Source: a virus
Length of the DNA: 34,301 nucleotides
Virus record (IMG/VR): IMGVR_UViG_3300021519_000034
Location: 1 to 34,301 of that record
Strand: one strand, 5' to 3'
Of this stretch, positions 21,487 to 27,697 are shown piece by piece. Within the stretch, counting starts at the first letter, position 1; every line of letters begins with the position of its first letter. The notes beneath the pieces were generated by a model. The model was not told where the DNA came from. It saw nothing but the letters and a program-made list of their open reading frames with translations, and searched no databases. A program made the position numbers and the translations under genes.

Positions 21487-21791
21487 ACCTCCCCAAACAT
21501 TTCTTGCTGGCCTCGTTTTATTGCAAACCAAATACGGCACATACGTCCAGTAGCGCCTTTAGCTTTGCCTTCAGTTTTTACTAGATTTAAACTTTCCAGC
21601 TCACTCATTCTTCTGGCAACTTGGTTTGCATCTAAGCCAGTTCTTTCCGCAATATCGTAAATAGTGCCGGGTTTATTTAAAGCGCAAATAATTATGAAAT
21701 GATGGTGTTCTGCAAGATTGACTGCTTGTGCAGCCGCCGCATGACTTGTTTCAGGATCATTAGTTCTAACTCGCGGAAAAAACATTTTCAT
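21483..21791 (-). CDS. Winged-helix DNA-binding protein
   Basis: 102 residues. After a Ser-His-Ala-rich start (NDPETSHAAAAQAVNLAEHH) the sequence has a winged-helix layout: IIICALNKPGTIYDIAERTG, LDANQVARRMSELESLNLVK and a wing around TEGKAKGATGRMCRIW. Such small MarR-like proteins are common in phage early regions; they may control transcription or assist replication. It is coupled to the methyltransferase by ATGA and to the upstream gene by 4 bases. Confidence 0.8.
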   Translation of the reverse strand: MKMFFPRVRTNDPETSHAAAAQAVNLAEHHHFIIICALNKPGTIYDIAERTGLDANQVARRMSELESLNLVKTEGKAKGATGRMCRIWFAIKRGQQEMFGEV

Positions 21792-21970
21792 TTTTCTTCC
21801 CCCAAAAAGTTAACAACGTCTAAAGCTGTGGATAACTTTAACGACTTCAAAACGCTTGGCAATAACTTAGGTTCTGTTTTTTTAATGCCAACCAGCGTCA
21901 TTGCTTTCGACTGCACACCGCAATTCTCCAAACACCTAACCCAATCTTCAATTCTGTTAGCGGGTTTCAT
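21788..21970 (-). CDS. Small hypothetical protein (60 aa)
   Basis: 60 residues starting MKPANRIEDWVRCLENCG and ending LDVVNFLGEEK; basic in the middle, mostly helical. It overlaps the DUF1376 gene by 4 bases and the winged-helix gene by 4 bases, so it is very likely translated. It lies where lambdoid phages carry a partner of the replication initiator, but it is too short to be a helicase loader of known type. No family recognised. Confidence 0.65.
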   Translation of the reverse strand: MKPANRIEDWVRCLENCGVQSKAMTLVGIKKTEPKLLPSVLKSLKLSTALDVVNFLGEEK

Positions 21971-22716
21971 CGCTTATCCCAACAAGCCGAACACATCTTT
22001 CCGCTTTGTGTTTCAACAAACCCTTTCATAACCCCCTTGCAAACGCAACAGGAGGGCTTAGGCGGGGCGATCGAGGGCTTCCCCTGCCCTACCCCTTGCT
22101 TGACCTCAAAAAGCCCACTCCAGCCGTTCTCGACGCTTTGCGTGATTATTGCGGAAATGTCCTTTCCTTCAGCTTTCCATCGTTCAAGTTTATTTATGGC
22201 GGCGGTTTGTGCCGTTGCCGTTAGGGGTTTGCGCGATTCTTTCCGGTGCTGGGTGTAGGTTTGCCAGCTTGCAGGAAGCCAATCCGGTGCTTCAGCACCT
22301 GCGGGTTTGACTTTAAATTGGTTAACGGTTAACGGTTCTCGGTTAGTGGTTAGGGTTATTTTGGGTTCGGCTTGGGTTAGCGGTGGGTTAGCGGTGGGTT
22401 TTGTCTTAGGTCTGCCGCCTTTGATTCCATTGGCTTTTTGCTTTTCAAGGAAAGCATGATAAGCGGCAATTTCACCGTCTGCTCGCTTGTTACGATAGCC
22501 AGAATCGGTGTATTCAAAGAACTCGTCCAGCACCAATTTGATGGTATCTGGATCAATTCTTAACCTACGGGAAACCCGTGGGATATCGGTGGGTATTGGC
22601 GTTTCGGTATCGTAATAAATATCTAAAAGCCGACGATAGGCAATATCTTCTAATGGCGAAAGATGCGCCGTGTGCTTTAGATAATCGCCAATGTTGAACT
22701 GATAATAGAACAACAC
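21967..22716 (-). CDS. DUF1376 replication protein (O-like), with C-terminal zinc finger
   Basis: 249 residues with a GTG start at 22716 and a strong ribosome-binding site (GAAGGAGATT). The N-terminal DUF1376 domain is clear: YYQFNIGDYLKHTAHLSPLE, DIAYRRLLDIYYDTETPIP and a winged-helix-like continuation RRLRIDPDTIKLVLDEFFEY. A linker rich in Thr, Asn, Glu and Pro (about 105-135) is encoded by GGTTA-type repeats. A C-terminal zinc ribbon is formed by CCVCKG and MCSACW. DUF1376 proteins take the place of lambda O in many phages and bind the origin; this role is inferred. The start lies inside the closing stem of the upstream leader RNA. Confidence 0.88.
   Translation of the reverse strand: MLFYYQFNIGDYLKHTAHLSPLEDIAYRRLLDIYYDTETPIPTDIPRVSRRLRIDPDTIKLVLDEFFEYTDSGYRNKRADGEIAAYHAFLEKQKANGIKGGRPKTKPTANPPLTQAEPKITLTTNREPLTVNQFKVKPAGAEAPDWLPASWQTYTQHRKESRKPLTATAQTAAINKLERWKAEGKDISAIITQSVENGWSGLFEVKQGVGQGKPSIAPPKPSCCVCKGVMKGFVETQSGKMCSACWDKR
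22320..22403. repeat. Iteron-like GGTTA repeats inside the replication gene (candidate origin)
   Basis: On the plus strand the stretch has GGTTAACGGTTAACGGTT, then GGTTAGTGGTTAGGGTTA, then GGGTTAGCGGT twice with a 1-base overlap of context (period 12). All vary around a GGTTA core. They encode the low-complexity linker of the O-like protein. Lambda-type origins lie as iterons inside O, in the linker region, so this is a strong positional match. Binding by the O-like protein is inferred. Confidence 0.6.
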
Positions 22717-22811
22717 AATCTCCTTCGGTGCTAGGCCTATCCGGTGAGAATTCCGGAGGTCAGCACCCTTGACGGGTTGGAAACGGTCAGATAGACCCAG
22801 CCCGAAGGAGA
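22717..22811 (-). ncRNA. Structured leader RNA, C4 antisense RNA-like
   Basis: The 95 bases before the O-like gene fold into a closed multi-stem structure. The outer stem pairs TCTCCTTCGG (22811-22802) with CCGAAGGAGA (22728-22719). One inner arm is GGTGCT..CCT-CCGG-loop-CCGG..AGG..AGCACC; the other contains GGTC-TATCT-GACC followed by GTTTCCAACCCG. The motifs CTGACCGTTTCCAACCCG and TCTCACCGGATAGG strongly resemble what I recall of the C4 antisense RNA of phages P1 and P7. The outer stem contains the Shine-Dalgarno GAAGGAG of the O-like gene, so folding should hide it. Family name needs an Rfam check (RF01695 from memory). Confidence 0.7.
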
Positions 22812-22894
22812 CTGTTTTATCTGTCCTCTATACGCTTCTCACGGCGTAAAAAAATCATAAATTACTTTTCGCCTTGTGTAAAGCGAAATACTGC

Positions 22895-23080
22895 TCAACT
22901 TTTATATTGCGTTGCGTCCACTACTAATTTTTGCTCTGTCAGCACCTGAAGCCGGTAAGCCTGGCCTCTAGGGACAGCACCCTTTTTTACCCAGTAGGCG
23001 ACCGCCTGCACCGAGATATTAAGAGCCTGCGCCAACTGACGCCGCCCGCCGAAGAAATCTACCGCTGTTTGTGTTTTCAT
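22895..23080 (-). CDS. Cro-like repressor (YdaS/Cro HTH)
   Basis: From ATG at 23080 the protein has 61 residues (MKTQTAVDFFGGRRQLAQAL, then NISVQAVAYWVKKGAVPRGQ). This is the helix-turn-helix of the Cro/YdaS family, with the FFGG-R-LA-L start and the W-K-G-VP-RG wing. A longer frame from 23392 would run through the promoter region and is rejected. It is the first gene of the leftward operon and faces the early plus operon across a 172-base AT-rich control region. It should bind operators there. Its mRNA may be leaderless. Confidence 0.88.
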   Translation of the reverse strand: MKTQTAVDFFGGRRQLAQALNISVQAVAYWVKKGAVPRGQAYRLQVLTEQKLVVDATQYKS

Positions 23081-23086
23081 TCTGGC

Positions 23087-23114
23087 AATATACCATGACA
23101 ATTTATTTGTGCAA
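23087..23114 (-). promoter_or_regulatory. Promoter of the leftward operon, probably giving a leaderless mRNA
   Basis: Minus-strand TTGCAC (23114-23109), a 16-base spacer and TATATT (23092-23087). Only 6 bases (GCCAGA) separate the -10 box from the ATG at 23080, so transcription would start at or next to the A of the start codon. No Shine-Dalgarno lies upstream of this ATG. Lambda cI from PRM is a known leaderless phage mRNA. Confidence 0.6.
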
Positions 23115-23135
23115 CAATATTTAATCATAAATAGT

Positions 23136-23156
23136 TGGGCGGAATCTTTTCGCCCA
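23136..23156. promoter_or_regulatory. Inverted repeat in the control region
   Basis: TGGGCG (23136-23141) and CGCCCA (23151-23156) form a 6-bp inverted repeat with a 9-base centre, lying between the two divergent promoters. On the plus strand it is followed by GTTTT, so it might be a weak terminator; as it sits in the middle of the control region, an operator for the Cro-like protein is as likely. GC-rich in an AT-rich setting. Confidence 0.4.
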
Positions 23157-23183
23157 GTTTTAAATATATTTGTTAAATATCGC

Positions 23184-23212
23184 TTGACAAGGTAATTGGC
23201 AAGGAATATTGT
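23184..23212 (+). promoter_or_regulatory. Strong sigma70 promoter of the early plus operon
   Basis: TTGACA (23184-23189, full consensus), a 17-base spacer and TATTGT (23207-23212). The expected start near 23219 would begin the mRNA with a small hairpin CGCACC-GCC-GGTGCG (23222-23236) and then CAGGAG as ribosome-binding site before ATG at 23253. The 5'-terminal hairpin could stabilise the transcript. Confidence 0.75.
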
Positions 23213-23252
23213 GGTTTCAGACGCACCGCCGGTGCGGTAACAGGAGATAAAA

Positions 23253-23423
23253 ATGAACACACGATTTAAAAAAGTTACCAAAACTTTTGCGGAACGACAA
23301 GCCGCAGCCGCACGCAAATCAGCGTCCATTGCCACCCGCCGCTGCCCCTCTTGCGGCTCACTCTGCAAAACTTTCGCCGGAAACATCGGCACTCGCGCAA
23401 CCTGCGAAAAGTGCGGGGGCTAA
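23253..23423 (+). CDS. Small zinc-ribbon protein, first gene of the early operon (56 aa)
   Basis: ATG at 23253 with CAGGAG 7 bases upstream; stop TAA at 23421-23423. The 56 residues have a basic N-terminal half (MNTRFKKVTKTFAERQAAAA) and a zinc ribbon CPSCG ... CEKCG in the C-terminal half. It is directly downstream of the strongest promoter. A DNA- or protein-binding early regulator is plausible. No family name. Confidence 0.75.
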   Translation: MNTRFKKVTKTFAERQAAAARKSASIATRRCPSCGSLCKTFAGNIGTRATCEKCGG

Positions 23424-23424
23424 A

Positions 23425-23697
23425 ATGAAAATTAAAATCACAGAAGCAAAGTTTATACGCTGTACCATCGAGTCGGGCTCGGTATATCGAGTCTGTGAGA
23501 AAACAGGCGAAATCCGCGAGGTAGCTGTGGCCAACACGTTCAGCGGTGTGGGTATCAGGAAGGATGCGCAAGTTAGAGTCTGGGAAATGCTACACCCCGA
23601 CGACCCCGCAGATGAAAAAATAGCTTCGCCGTATGGCGCAACCGAGCGCGATGTTGGGATTGGCAAGTGCCTCGGCCTTGAGTGGGTGACAGCATGA
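23425..23697 (+). CDS. Hypothetical early protein (90 aa)
   Basis: The start is set at ATG 23425, one base after the upstream stop; the in-frame start at 23287 would run through the zinc-ribbon gene in another frame and is rejected. Sequence: MKIKITEAKFIRCTIESGSV, VYRVCEKTGEIREVAVANTF and a C-terminal segment IGKCLGLEWVTA. Looks like a small beta-barrel with an exposed loop. No family recognised. ATGA coupling to the next gene. Confidence 0.65.
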   Translation: MKIKITEAKFIRCTIESGSVYRVCEKTGEIREVAVANTFSGVGIRKDAQVRVWEMLHPDDPADEKIASPYGATERDVGIGKCLGLEWVTA

Positions 23698-23993
23698 GCA
23701 GAAACGAAGCGCATGGGGACGAGGACTGGGTAGAAGTTTTACCCGAAGCGGTACGCGAAGCCGCAATCGAAATAATCACCGACCGGAAGTTGCTCAGTTT
23801 GCAACTTAATGACCCCGAGTTAATTGAACCGCTTGTTGACTTATGCACTTGTATTGACAAAGCCTGCCAAGGCGATCCTATTGCCCTTAAAGCCTTGACC
23901 CGCGCCGGTAATTACTTGAAGTGCGTGTTAATAGCAATCGTGGAAGATGAAGCCTACGAAATTGCTTTGAACAGGCAACTTAATAATGAGTGA
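23694..23993 (+). CDS. Hypothetical acidic early protein (99 aa)
   Basis: ATG at 23694 overlaps the upstream TGA; a GTG at 23682 is possible but not needed. The protein is acidic and helical (EDWVEVLPEAVREAAIEII, NDPELIEPLVDLCTCIDKAC) and ends YEIALNRQLNNE. No known domain. Its end overlaps the start of a 24-residue hydrophobic peptide gene by 8 bases. Confidence 0.65.
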   Translation: MSRNEAHGDEDWVEVLPEAVREAAIEIITDRKLLSLQLNDPELIEPLVDLCTCIDKACQGDPIALKALTRAGNYLKCVLIAIVEDEAYEIALNRQLNNE

Positions 23994-24060
23994 AATTGTG
24001 GGGAACTGCTGCGCCATCGGCGCGGCGGTATGTTGGTTAATTCTTATCTTGGGGGATTGA
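23986..24060 (+). CDS. 24-residue hydrophobic peptide
   Basis: ATG at 23986 (after AACTTAATA) to TGA at 24058-24060, reading MSEIVGNCCAIGAAVCWLIL and ending ILGD. It is a possible single membrane-spanning peptide with three cysteines. The TGA overlaps the ERF start as TGATG, and its own start overlaps the upstream gene, which is the coupling pattern of this operon. It may only serve to bring ribosomes to the ERF gene. Real expression uncertain. Confidence 0.45.
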   Translation: MSEIVGNCCAIGAAVCWLILILGD

Positions 24061-24683
24061 TGAATAAATCAGAAAGTATCAAAGAGTTGGCAACAGCTCT
24101 GGCAAAAGCACAGGGGCAGATCAAAGGCGCAGTCAAGGACTCTGCTAACCCGTTCTTCAAGAGCAAGTACGCTGATCTGGCCTCGGTTGTGGAAGCTATC
24201 CGCAGCGCCTTTGCCGCCAACGGTCTTAGCTACATCCAGTCCGTAGAACCTAGCGACAAGGACGAGGTGCGCGTGGAAACCACAATCCTGCACAGCTCCG
24301 GCGAGTGGATCGGTTGCGGCGTGCTGGCTTTGCCAGTCAGTAAAGTGGATGCACAGGGTTACGGGTCTGCTCTGACGTATGCCAGGAGGTACAGCCTGAG
24401 CGCAGCAACAGGAGTTGCGCCAGAGGATGATGATGGTAATGCGGCTACCGTTGCAAAGCCGAGCTTGGTTAAGAAAATGGACGGGGTTGAAAAAGCCCTG
24501 CTGGTAATTGGGGTTGCACCAACGCTCAAAGACCTGCAAGCGTGTTTTACTGAATCGTACAAAGCAGCGCAGGCGGTAGACGATAGAGCTGCCATGACAA
24601 TATTTACCGCAGCCAAGAACAAGCGCAAAGCGGAACTTTCTCCCAAAGACCCGTTTGTTATTGAGATGGAAGCTAACCAATGA
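24060..24683 (+). CDS. erf: ERF-family single-strand annealing protein
   Basis: The start is set at ATG 24060, coupled to the preceding stop (TGATG); a start at 24030 lies inside the small peptide gene. 207 residues with the ERF core: IKGAVKDSANPFFKSKYADL, SVVEAIRSAFAANGLSYIQ, and YGSALTYARRYSLSAATGV followed by an acidic PEDDDGNAA. The C-terminal part is a helical tail likely to bind SSB or other partners. ERF proteins anneal single strands in phage recombination and circularise DNA. It is directly followed by the YqaJ exonuclease, its usual partner. Confidence 0.94.
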   Translation: MNKSESIKELATALAKAQGQIKGAVKDSANPFFKSKYADLASVVEAIRSAFAANGLSYIQSVEPSDKDEVRVETTILHSSGEWIGCGVLALPVSKVDAQGYGSALTYARRYSLSAATGVAPEDDDGNAATVAKPSLVKKMDGVEKALLVIGVAPTLKDLQACFTESYKAAQAVDDRAAMTIFTAAKNKRKAELSPKDPFVIEMEANQ

Positions 24684-25297
24684 AAGTCATTACCGCAGAG
24701 CAGGGTTCAGAAGCGTGGCTTGCAGCTCGAGCCGGCAAAGTGACCGCCAGCATGATCTCAAACGTGCTTGCCAAGCCGGAAACGGCTGCATATCGGGATT
24801 ATCAAGCGCAGATCGTTGCGGAGTTGTTGACCGGCAAACCGCAAGGGTCTGACTTTACTAACGCCGCAATGGAGTTTGGGACAGAGAACGAACCCTTTGC
24901 CAGAAGCGCGTATGAGGTCTCTACAGGCTTTACGGTGGACGAAGTGGGCTTAGTCCTACACCCGACGATTGACCGCGCTGGAGCTAGTCCTGACGGGCTG
25001 GTGGGCAACTCTGGGCTGGCCGAGATCAAATGCCCTAAAGTTGCCACGCACCTGGCTTATATCTGCGCCGGGGTAGTCCCGACAAAGTACAAAAACCAGA
25101 TGTTGTGGCAAATGGCTTGCACCGAGCGCGACTGGTGCGACTTTATTAGTTTTCGGCCTGATTTACCCGAACGCTTGCAGCTTTTTATAGTGCGGTTTAA
25201 GCGGGACGAAGAAAAGATTAAAGAACTTACAACAGCGGTTAATGCTTTTCTTGTGCAGGTCGATGAAATGCTGAAAAAACTGAAAGGTATTAAATGA
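24680..25297 (+). CDS. YqaJ-family alkaline exonuclease
   Basis: 205 residues. The lambda-Exo fold is evident: EQGSEAWLAARAGKVTASM at the start, then AMEFGTENEPFARSAYE, the catalytic segments RAGASPDGLV and LAEIKCPKVATHL (Asp ... Glu-x-Lys), and NQMLWQMACTERDWCDFISF. It should resect double-stranded ends 5' to 3' to give substrate to ERF. Overlaps erf by 4 bases (ATGA), which fits a two-component recombinase like lambda Red or RecET. Confidence 0.94.
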   Translation: MKVITAEQGSEAWLAARAGKVTASMISNVLAKPETAAYRDYQAQIVAELLTGKPQGSDFTNAAMEFGTENEPFARSAYEVSTGFTVDEVGLVLHPTIDRAGASPDGLVGNSGLAEIKCPKVATHLAYICAGVVPTKYKNQMLWQMACTERDWCDFISFRPDLPERLQLFIVRFKRDEEKIKELTTAVNAFLVQVDEMLKKLKGIK

Positions 25298-25506
25298 TTA
25301 AAAAACCGTTTGAAATACGCGAGCTGTCCGGTTCTTTGTTTAAGAACCCAAAGCAAACTAATGAAAAAGCACCGCAGATGACGGGTTCTTGCTTGATAAA
25401 CGGGGTTGAATACTGGGTATCAGCCTGGACTCGGGAGGGCGAGAAGGGGCGCTGGCAGTCTTTGGCGTTCACTAAAAAAGATGCAAAAGAGGAGATTGAA
25501 TTTTGA
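25294..25506 (+). CDS. Small OB-like hypothetical protein (70 aa)
   Basis: 70 residues starting MIKKPFEIRELSGSLFKNPK, then GSCLINGVEYWVSAWTREGE and GRWQSLAFTKKDAKEE. The pattern G-LF-N-K, TGS-I-G-EYW-SAW and SL-FT-K occurs in many phage early proteins beside recombination genes. Function unknown. Coupled by 4 bases to the YqaJ gene. Confidence 0.75.
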   Translation: MIKKPFEIRELSGSLFKNPKQTNEKAPQMTGSCLINGVEYWVSAWTREGEKGRWQSLAFTKKDAKEEIEF

Positions 25507-25667
25507 GTGAATATAACTTGCGGAAACGTGCGGAGGCGGTTGCTTACCTCAAGTCAAGGGGTAAGCACTTGTTAAGCACCCTCTTTGTGCCGAGCGATTC
25601 GGCGCATACCAACGTCAAAGAAACAATGTCACGGTATCTGGAGGAAATGAAGGAAGAAGGGAAATGA
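25503..25667 (+). CDS. Small basic protein (54 aa, TTG start)
   Basis: TTG at 25503 overlaps the TGA of the gene before; the frame ends with TGA at 25665-25667, which overlaps the next ATG. 54 residues: SEYNLRKRAEAVAYLKSRGK, then HLLSTLFVPSDSAHTNVKE and SRYLEEMKEEGK. The tight coupling on both sides makes it likely real. No family recognised. Confidence 0.65.
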   Translation: MSEYNLRKRAEAVAYLKSRGKHLLSTLFVPSDSAHTNVKETMSRYLEEMKEEGK

Positions 25668-25903
25668 GTGACGATGACGTTTTGATTGAATTCTCAATGT
25701 CTAAGTTTGCTACGAAGCAGCACAGGCTTGATGCAATGGCAGAGCAAATTGTCACCCTGCGGGAGCAGTTGGCAGAAGCAAAAGATTGGGGTGAGCCGGT
25801 GGCGTGGTGTTGGATGGATGAAGAAATAGGTTTTGGTTTGCCGCCAGATGAGGTATCGCAAGAAGCAACGCTGCTCTACGCAAAAAAAGAGGAAGGGAAA
25901 TGA
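25664..25903 (+). CDS. Early accessory protein with coiled coil (79 aa)
   Basis: 79 residues: acidic start (MSDDDVLIEFSMSKF), a short coiled coil (AEQIVTLREQLAEAKDWG), then EPVAWCWMDEEIGFGLPP and ATLLYAKKEEGK. The EPVAW ... LYA module is a recurrent element of phage early proteins of unknown function. It overlaps both neighbours by 4 bases and shares the REQLA motif with the next protein. Confidence 0.7.
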   Translation: MSDDDVLIEFSMSKFATKQHRLDAMAEQIVTLREQLAEAKDWGEPVAWCWMDEEIGFGLPPDEVSQEATLLYAKKEEGK

Positions 25904-26346
25904 GTGATACATCAACAGTCAAGGAATCCTCAACAGCTCAACCTAGCAATACCCCGAGAACAAATGCAGCAGAACTAGATCAGTCCAATTTTGCTGATTG
26001 GGGGACGGGTCCGTCTGGTTATGTTGATGTTGACTTTGCACAAACCCTTGAGCGAGAGAACGCCGCCTTGCGGGAGCAGTTGGCTGCGTCTAGGCAGGAG
26101 GTAGAGGTACAGAAAACTAAGGCAGATAAACACTATGAACTCGGCACAGAGTATTTTGACTTGATGGTTAAAGCTGAACGTGAAATCGCCGGTTTGCAGA
26201 AGTTGCTAAAGAGGAGTGCTACTTATATTGTTCCATTAAACGGACAAAAAAATCGCATCTTCCTCAACCAAATTGATGCAGCACTCAACAAGATTGATGC
26301 CGTAATTACCGTTACTGGAGAAGAACAAAATGATGCTACTAGGTGA
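25900..26346 (+). CDS. Early accessory coiled-coil protein (148 aa)
   Basis: 148 residues. The N-terminus is polar (TPRTNAAELDQSNFADWG), followed by VDVDFAQTLERENAALREQL and a long coiled coil to about residue 105. The DFA-TLERE module with a TPRT start is common in phage early operons. Coupled by ATGA to the gene before and overlapped by 17 bases with the gene after. No function known. Confidence 0.7.
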   Translation: MSDTSTVKESSTAQPSNTPRTNAAELDQSNFADWGTGPSGYVDVDFAQTLERENAALREQLAASRQEVEVQKTKADKHYELGTEYFDLMVKAEREIAGLQKLLKRSATYIVPLNGQKNRIFLNQIDAALNKIDAVITVTGEEQNDATR

Positions 26347-26878
26347 AACACCTTACACACCTTGTTATGTTCGCAACGAGTTTTTGTTTAACGAGCAAAA
26401 AGGTTTTGGTGAATTTACGCCAGCAGTAGTTTTTGCTTTCCGTGCTGAACCTGCGAGAGTGCCTATGTTCCAGGTCATGCTTGAGTCAGGAGCGCAATGG
26501 GCTAGAGTACCTATACACATGATTTGCAGCAAACCTTGCGAGCCGTTGCCTATCGAGCAAGTGTGCTGGTGGGATAGCTACGGATACGAATTTTCCGTAG
26601 TTGCGTTGCCATTCCTTAAAAACCATGCCGTTACAGCTCTAGGCCGGGACAAGGTTATCCGCAAAGGAAATTACTTGTTCACGGTGGATTGGATGAAAAC
26701 AGGCTACAGCGAGATACCTGACCAGCACAAGAACCACCACATCATTGCGTTAGAAACGGGACAATGGATTGCCTACCCCAACAACAGATTGGTTTGGCAC
26801 GATGAGTCTTGGATAACACCAGCTCCCAACAAAGAATGGCAACCGCCTAGCCGTAATTACTTTGTAGAAGGCCGCTAG
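26330..26878 (+). CDS. Hypothetical protein at the end of the early operon (182 aa)
   Basis: 182 residues with two possible ATG codons (26330, 26333). Sequence rich in Trp, Phe and Pro (FGEFTPAVVFAFRAEPARV, QWARVPIHMICSKPCEPLP, then EQVCWWDSYGYEFSVV). It looks like a beta-sandwich globular protein. I think similar proteins occur in other phage early operons but I cannot name the family. Its stop overlaps the stop of the convergent endolysin gene, so there is no space for a terminator between the operons. Confidence 0.7.
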   Translation: MMLLGETPYTPCYVRNEFLFNEQKGFGEFTPAVVFAFRAEPARVPMFQVMLESGAQWARVPIHMICSKPCEPLPIEQVCWWDSYGYEFSVVALPFLKNHAVTALGRDKVIRKGNYLFTVDWMKTGYSEIPDQHKNHHIIALETGQWIAYPNNRLVWHDESWITPAPNKEWQPPSRNYFVEGR

Positions 26879-27300
26879 GCGTAAGGTCTCGTACCAGTCT
26901 TGTCGATGATGAGCGCAGTCTTGCGGGGTTTAGCACCCTCAAGTGGTATGGAAACGTGCGTCCAGCGGTCAAACTCGCGTATTACTTGGTCGTATTCGAT
27001 GTCAGCAGAACGGATGAATTTTACCACTTCGTCTGGGGTCATACCCGGAACCCGTATATCAGCAGCACAACCAGTCCTGTGTTGGCTAGAGTCCTTACTA
27101 CCCACGGCATCATTAACCTGTTTAGACCGAAATGCAGAGTTAATCATGATCGGCTTACCGCCCAGAATAGCCTTTATGACCTCAAGGAACTCAGCCAAAC
27201 GCACCAGATTAGCCAACTCCTTATCCGTAGGTGTGTTGTCAAACTCACGATGATCCGTGTGGGTCAGTTCCTCTAGGGAAAAATGCTCACTTAGCTGCAT
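26875..27300 (-). CDS. Endolysin, M15-type peptidase
   Basis: 141 residues. SEHFSLEELTHTDHREFDN is a typical M15_3 start; the zinc site is SQHRTGCAADI (His74, Asp81) and WTHVSIP (His115), with AFRSKQVNDAVG before it. Such enzymes cut peptidoglycan cross-links, as D-Ala-D-Ala carboxypeptidases or L-Ala-D-Glu endopeptidases. There is no signal peptide, so it needs the holin encoded directly upstream. It overlaps the holin gene by 14 bases. Confidence 0.9.
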   Translation of the reverse strand: MQLSEHFSLEELTHTDHREFDNTPTDKELANLVRLAEFLEVIKAILGGKPIMINSAFRSKQVNDAVGSKDSSQHRTGCAADIRVPGMTPDEVVKFIRSADIEYDQVIREFDRWTHVSIPLEGAKPRKTALIIDKTGTRPYA

Positions 27301-27697
27301 CGGGTTTCCTTGTCAGGGTAAGCACTTTCTCTAGCGTCCTGCCGCCAAAATAAAAGGACATAATTAGCATCCCCCATTGACCTAGCAGTTCTACATACCG
27401 CTGGTTTGTGTCGATACCAAACGCACTCATCAGTGCAAAGACAAAGTAACCAGCAAGGATGGCAATCAGGGTCATAGGGCGAATGTTCTTAGACAGCCAA
27501 GAGTCCGAGGCCATATCCGCTTTGAGACGGTCAGTCAGTTCATGTTGTTCTGCTACGTCAGCATTGAGTTGAGCAAGTTCGCCGTTCTGTTGCATCTCCA
27601 ATAGCTTTAACTTGGCAGACTCGGCAGCCGCAGGATCGGGGAAGAACTTGTCGATCATCTTGCTACCAATGTCGAGTAGAGCGCCTATGGGGAACAT
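27287..27697 (-). CDS. Holin-like membrane protein
   Basis: 136 residues. An amphipathic N-terminus (MFPIGALLDIGSKMIDKFFP), a charged helical middle (ELAQLNADVAEQHELTDRLK), then two strong membrane stretches (RPMTLIAILAGYFVFALMSA and LLGQWGMLIMSFYFGGRTLE). The SWLSKNIRPMT ... FYFGGRTLEK pattern fits the three-TM holin family. It stands directly before the M15 endolysin, which supports its role in lysis. Confidence 0.85.
   Translation of the reverse strand: MFPIGALLDIGSKMIDKFFPDPAAAESAKLKLLEMQQNGELAQLNADVAEQHELTDRLKADMASDSWLSKNIRPMTLIAILAGYFVFALMSAFGIDTNQRYVELLGQWGMLIMSFYFGGRTLEKVLTLTRKPDAAK

Larger units (their letters stand above)
23081..23252. promoter_or_regulatory. Divergent control region between Cro-like and early genes
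   Basis: A 172-base AT-rich stretch between the two divergent operons. It holds a minus-strand promoter near the Cro start, a strong plus-strand promoter at 23184-23212, an inverted repeat TGGGCG/CGCCCA, and several TTAAATA/ATAAATA-type short sequences that may be operators. This is the layout of a lambdoid immunity region, but no CI-like gene lies here. Operator positions cannot be set from sequence alone. Confidence 0.75.

Noticed and set aside
22866-22888. Hairpin TTTCGC/GCGAAA as terminator after the Cro-like gene
   Set aside because: Six-bp stem with a 10-base loop and no direct U-run (the T-run is about 16 bases later); too weak to call, and leftward transcription must continue into the replication gene.
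23081-23392. N-terminal extension of the Cro-like protein to 23392
   Set aside because: The extension would cover both divergent promoters and the zinc-ribbon gene and has no domain; ATG at 23080 fits the HTH family length.
24069-24680. Long minus-strand frame opposite erf (203 residues)
   Set aside because: It mirrors the ERF gene, has no good ribosome-binding site and shows no recognisable domain; the plus frame is a clear ERF protein.
26870-26885. Bidirectional terminator between the convergent operons
   Set aside because: The two stops overlap and I see no hairpin with a U-run at this point.
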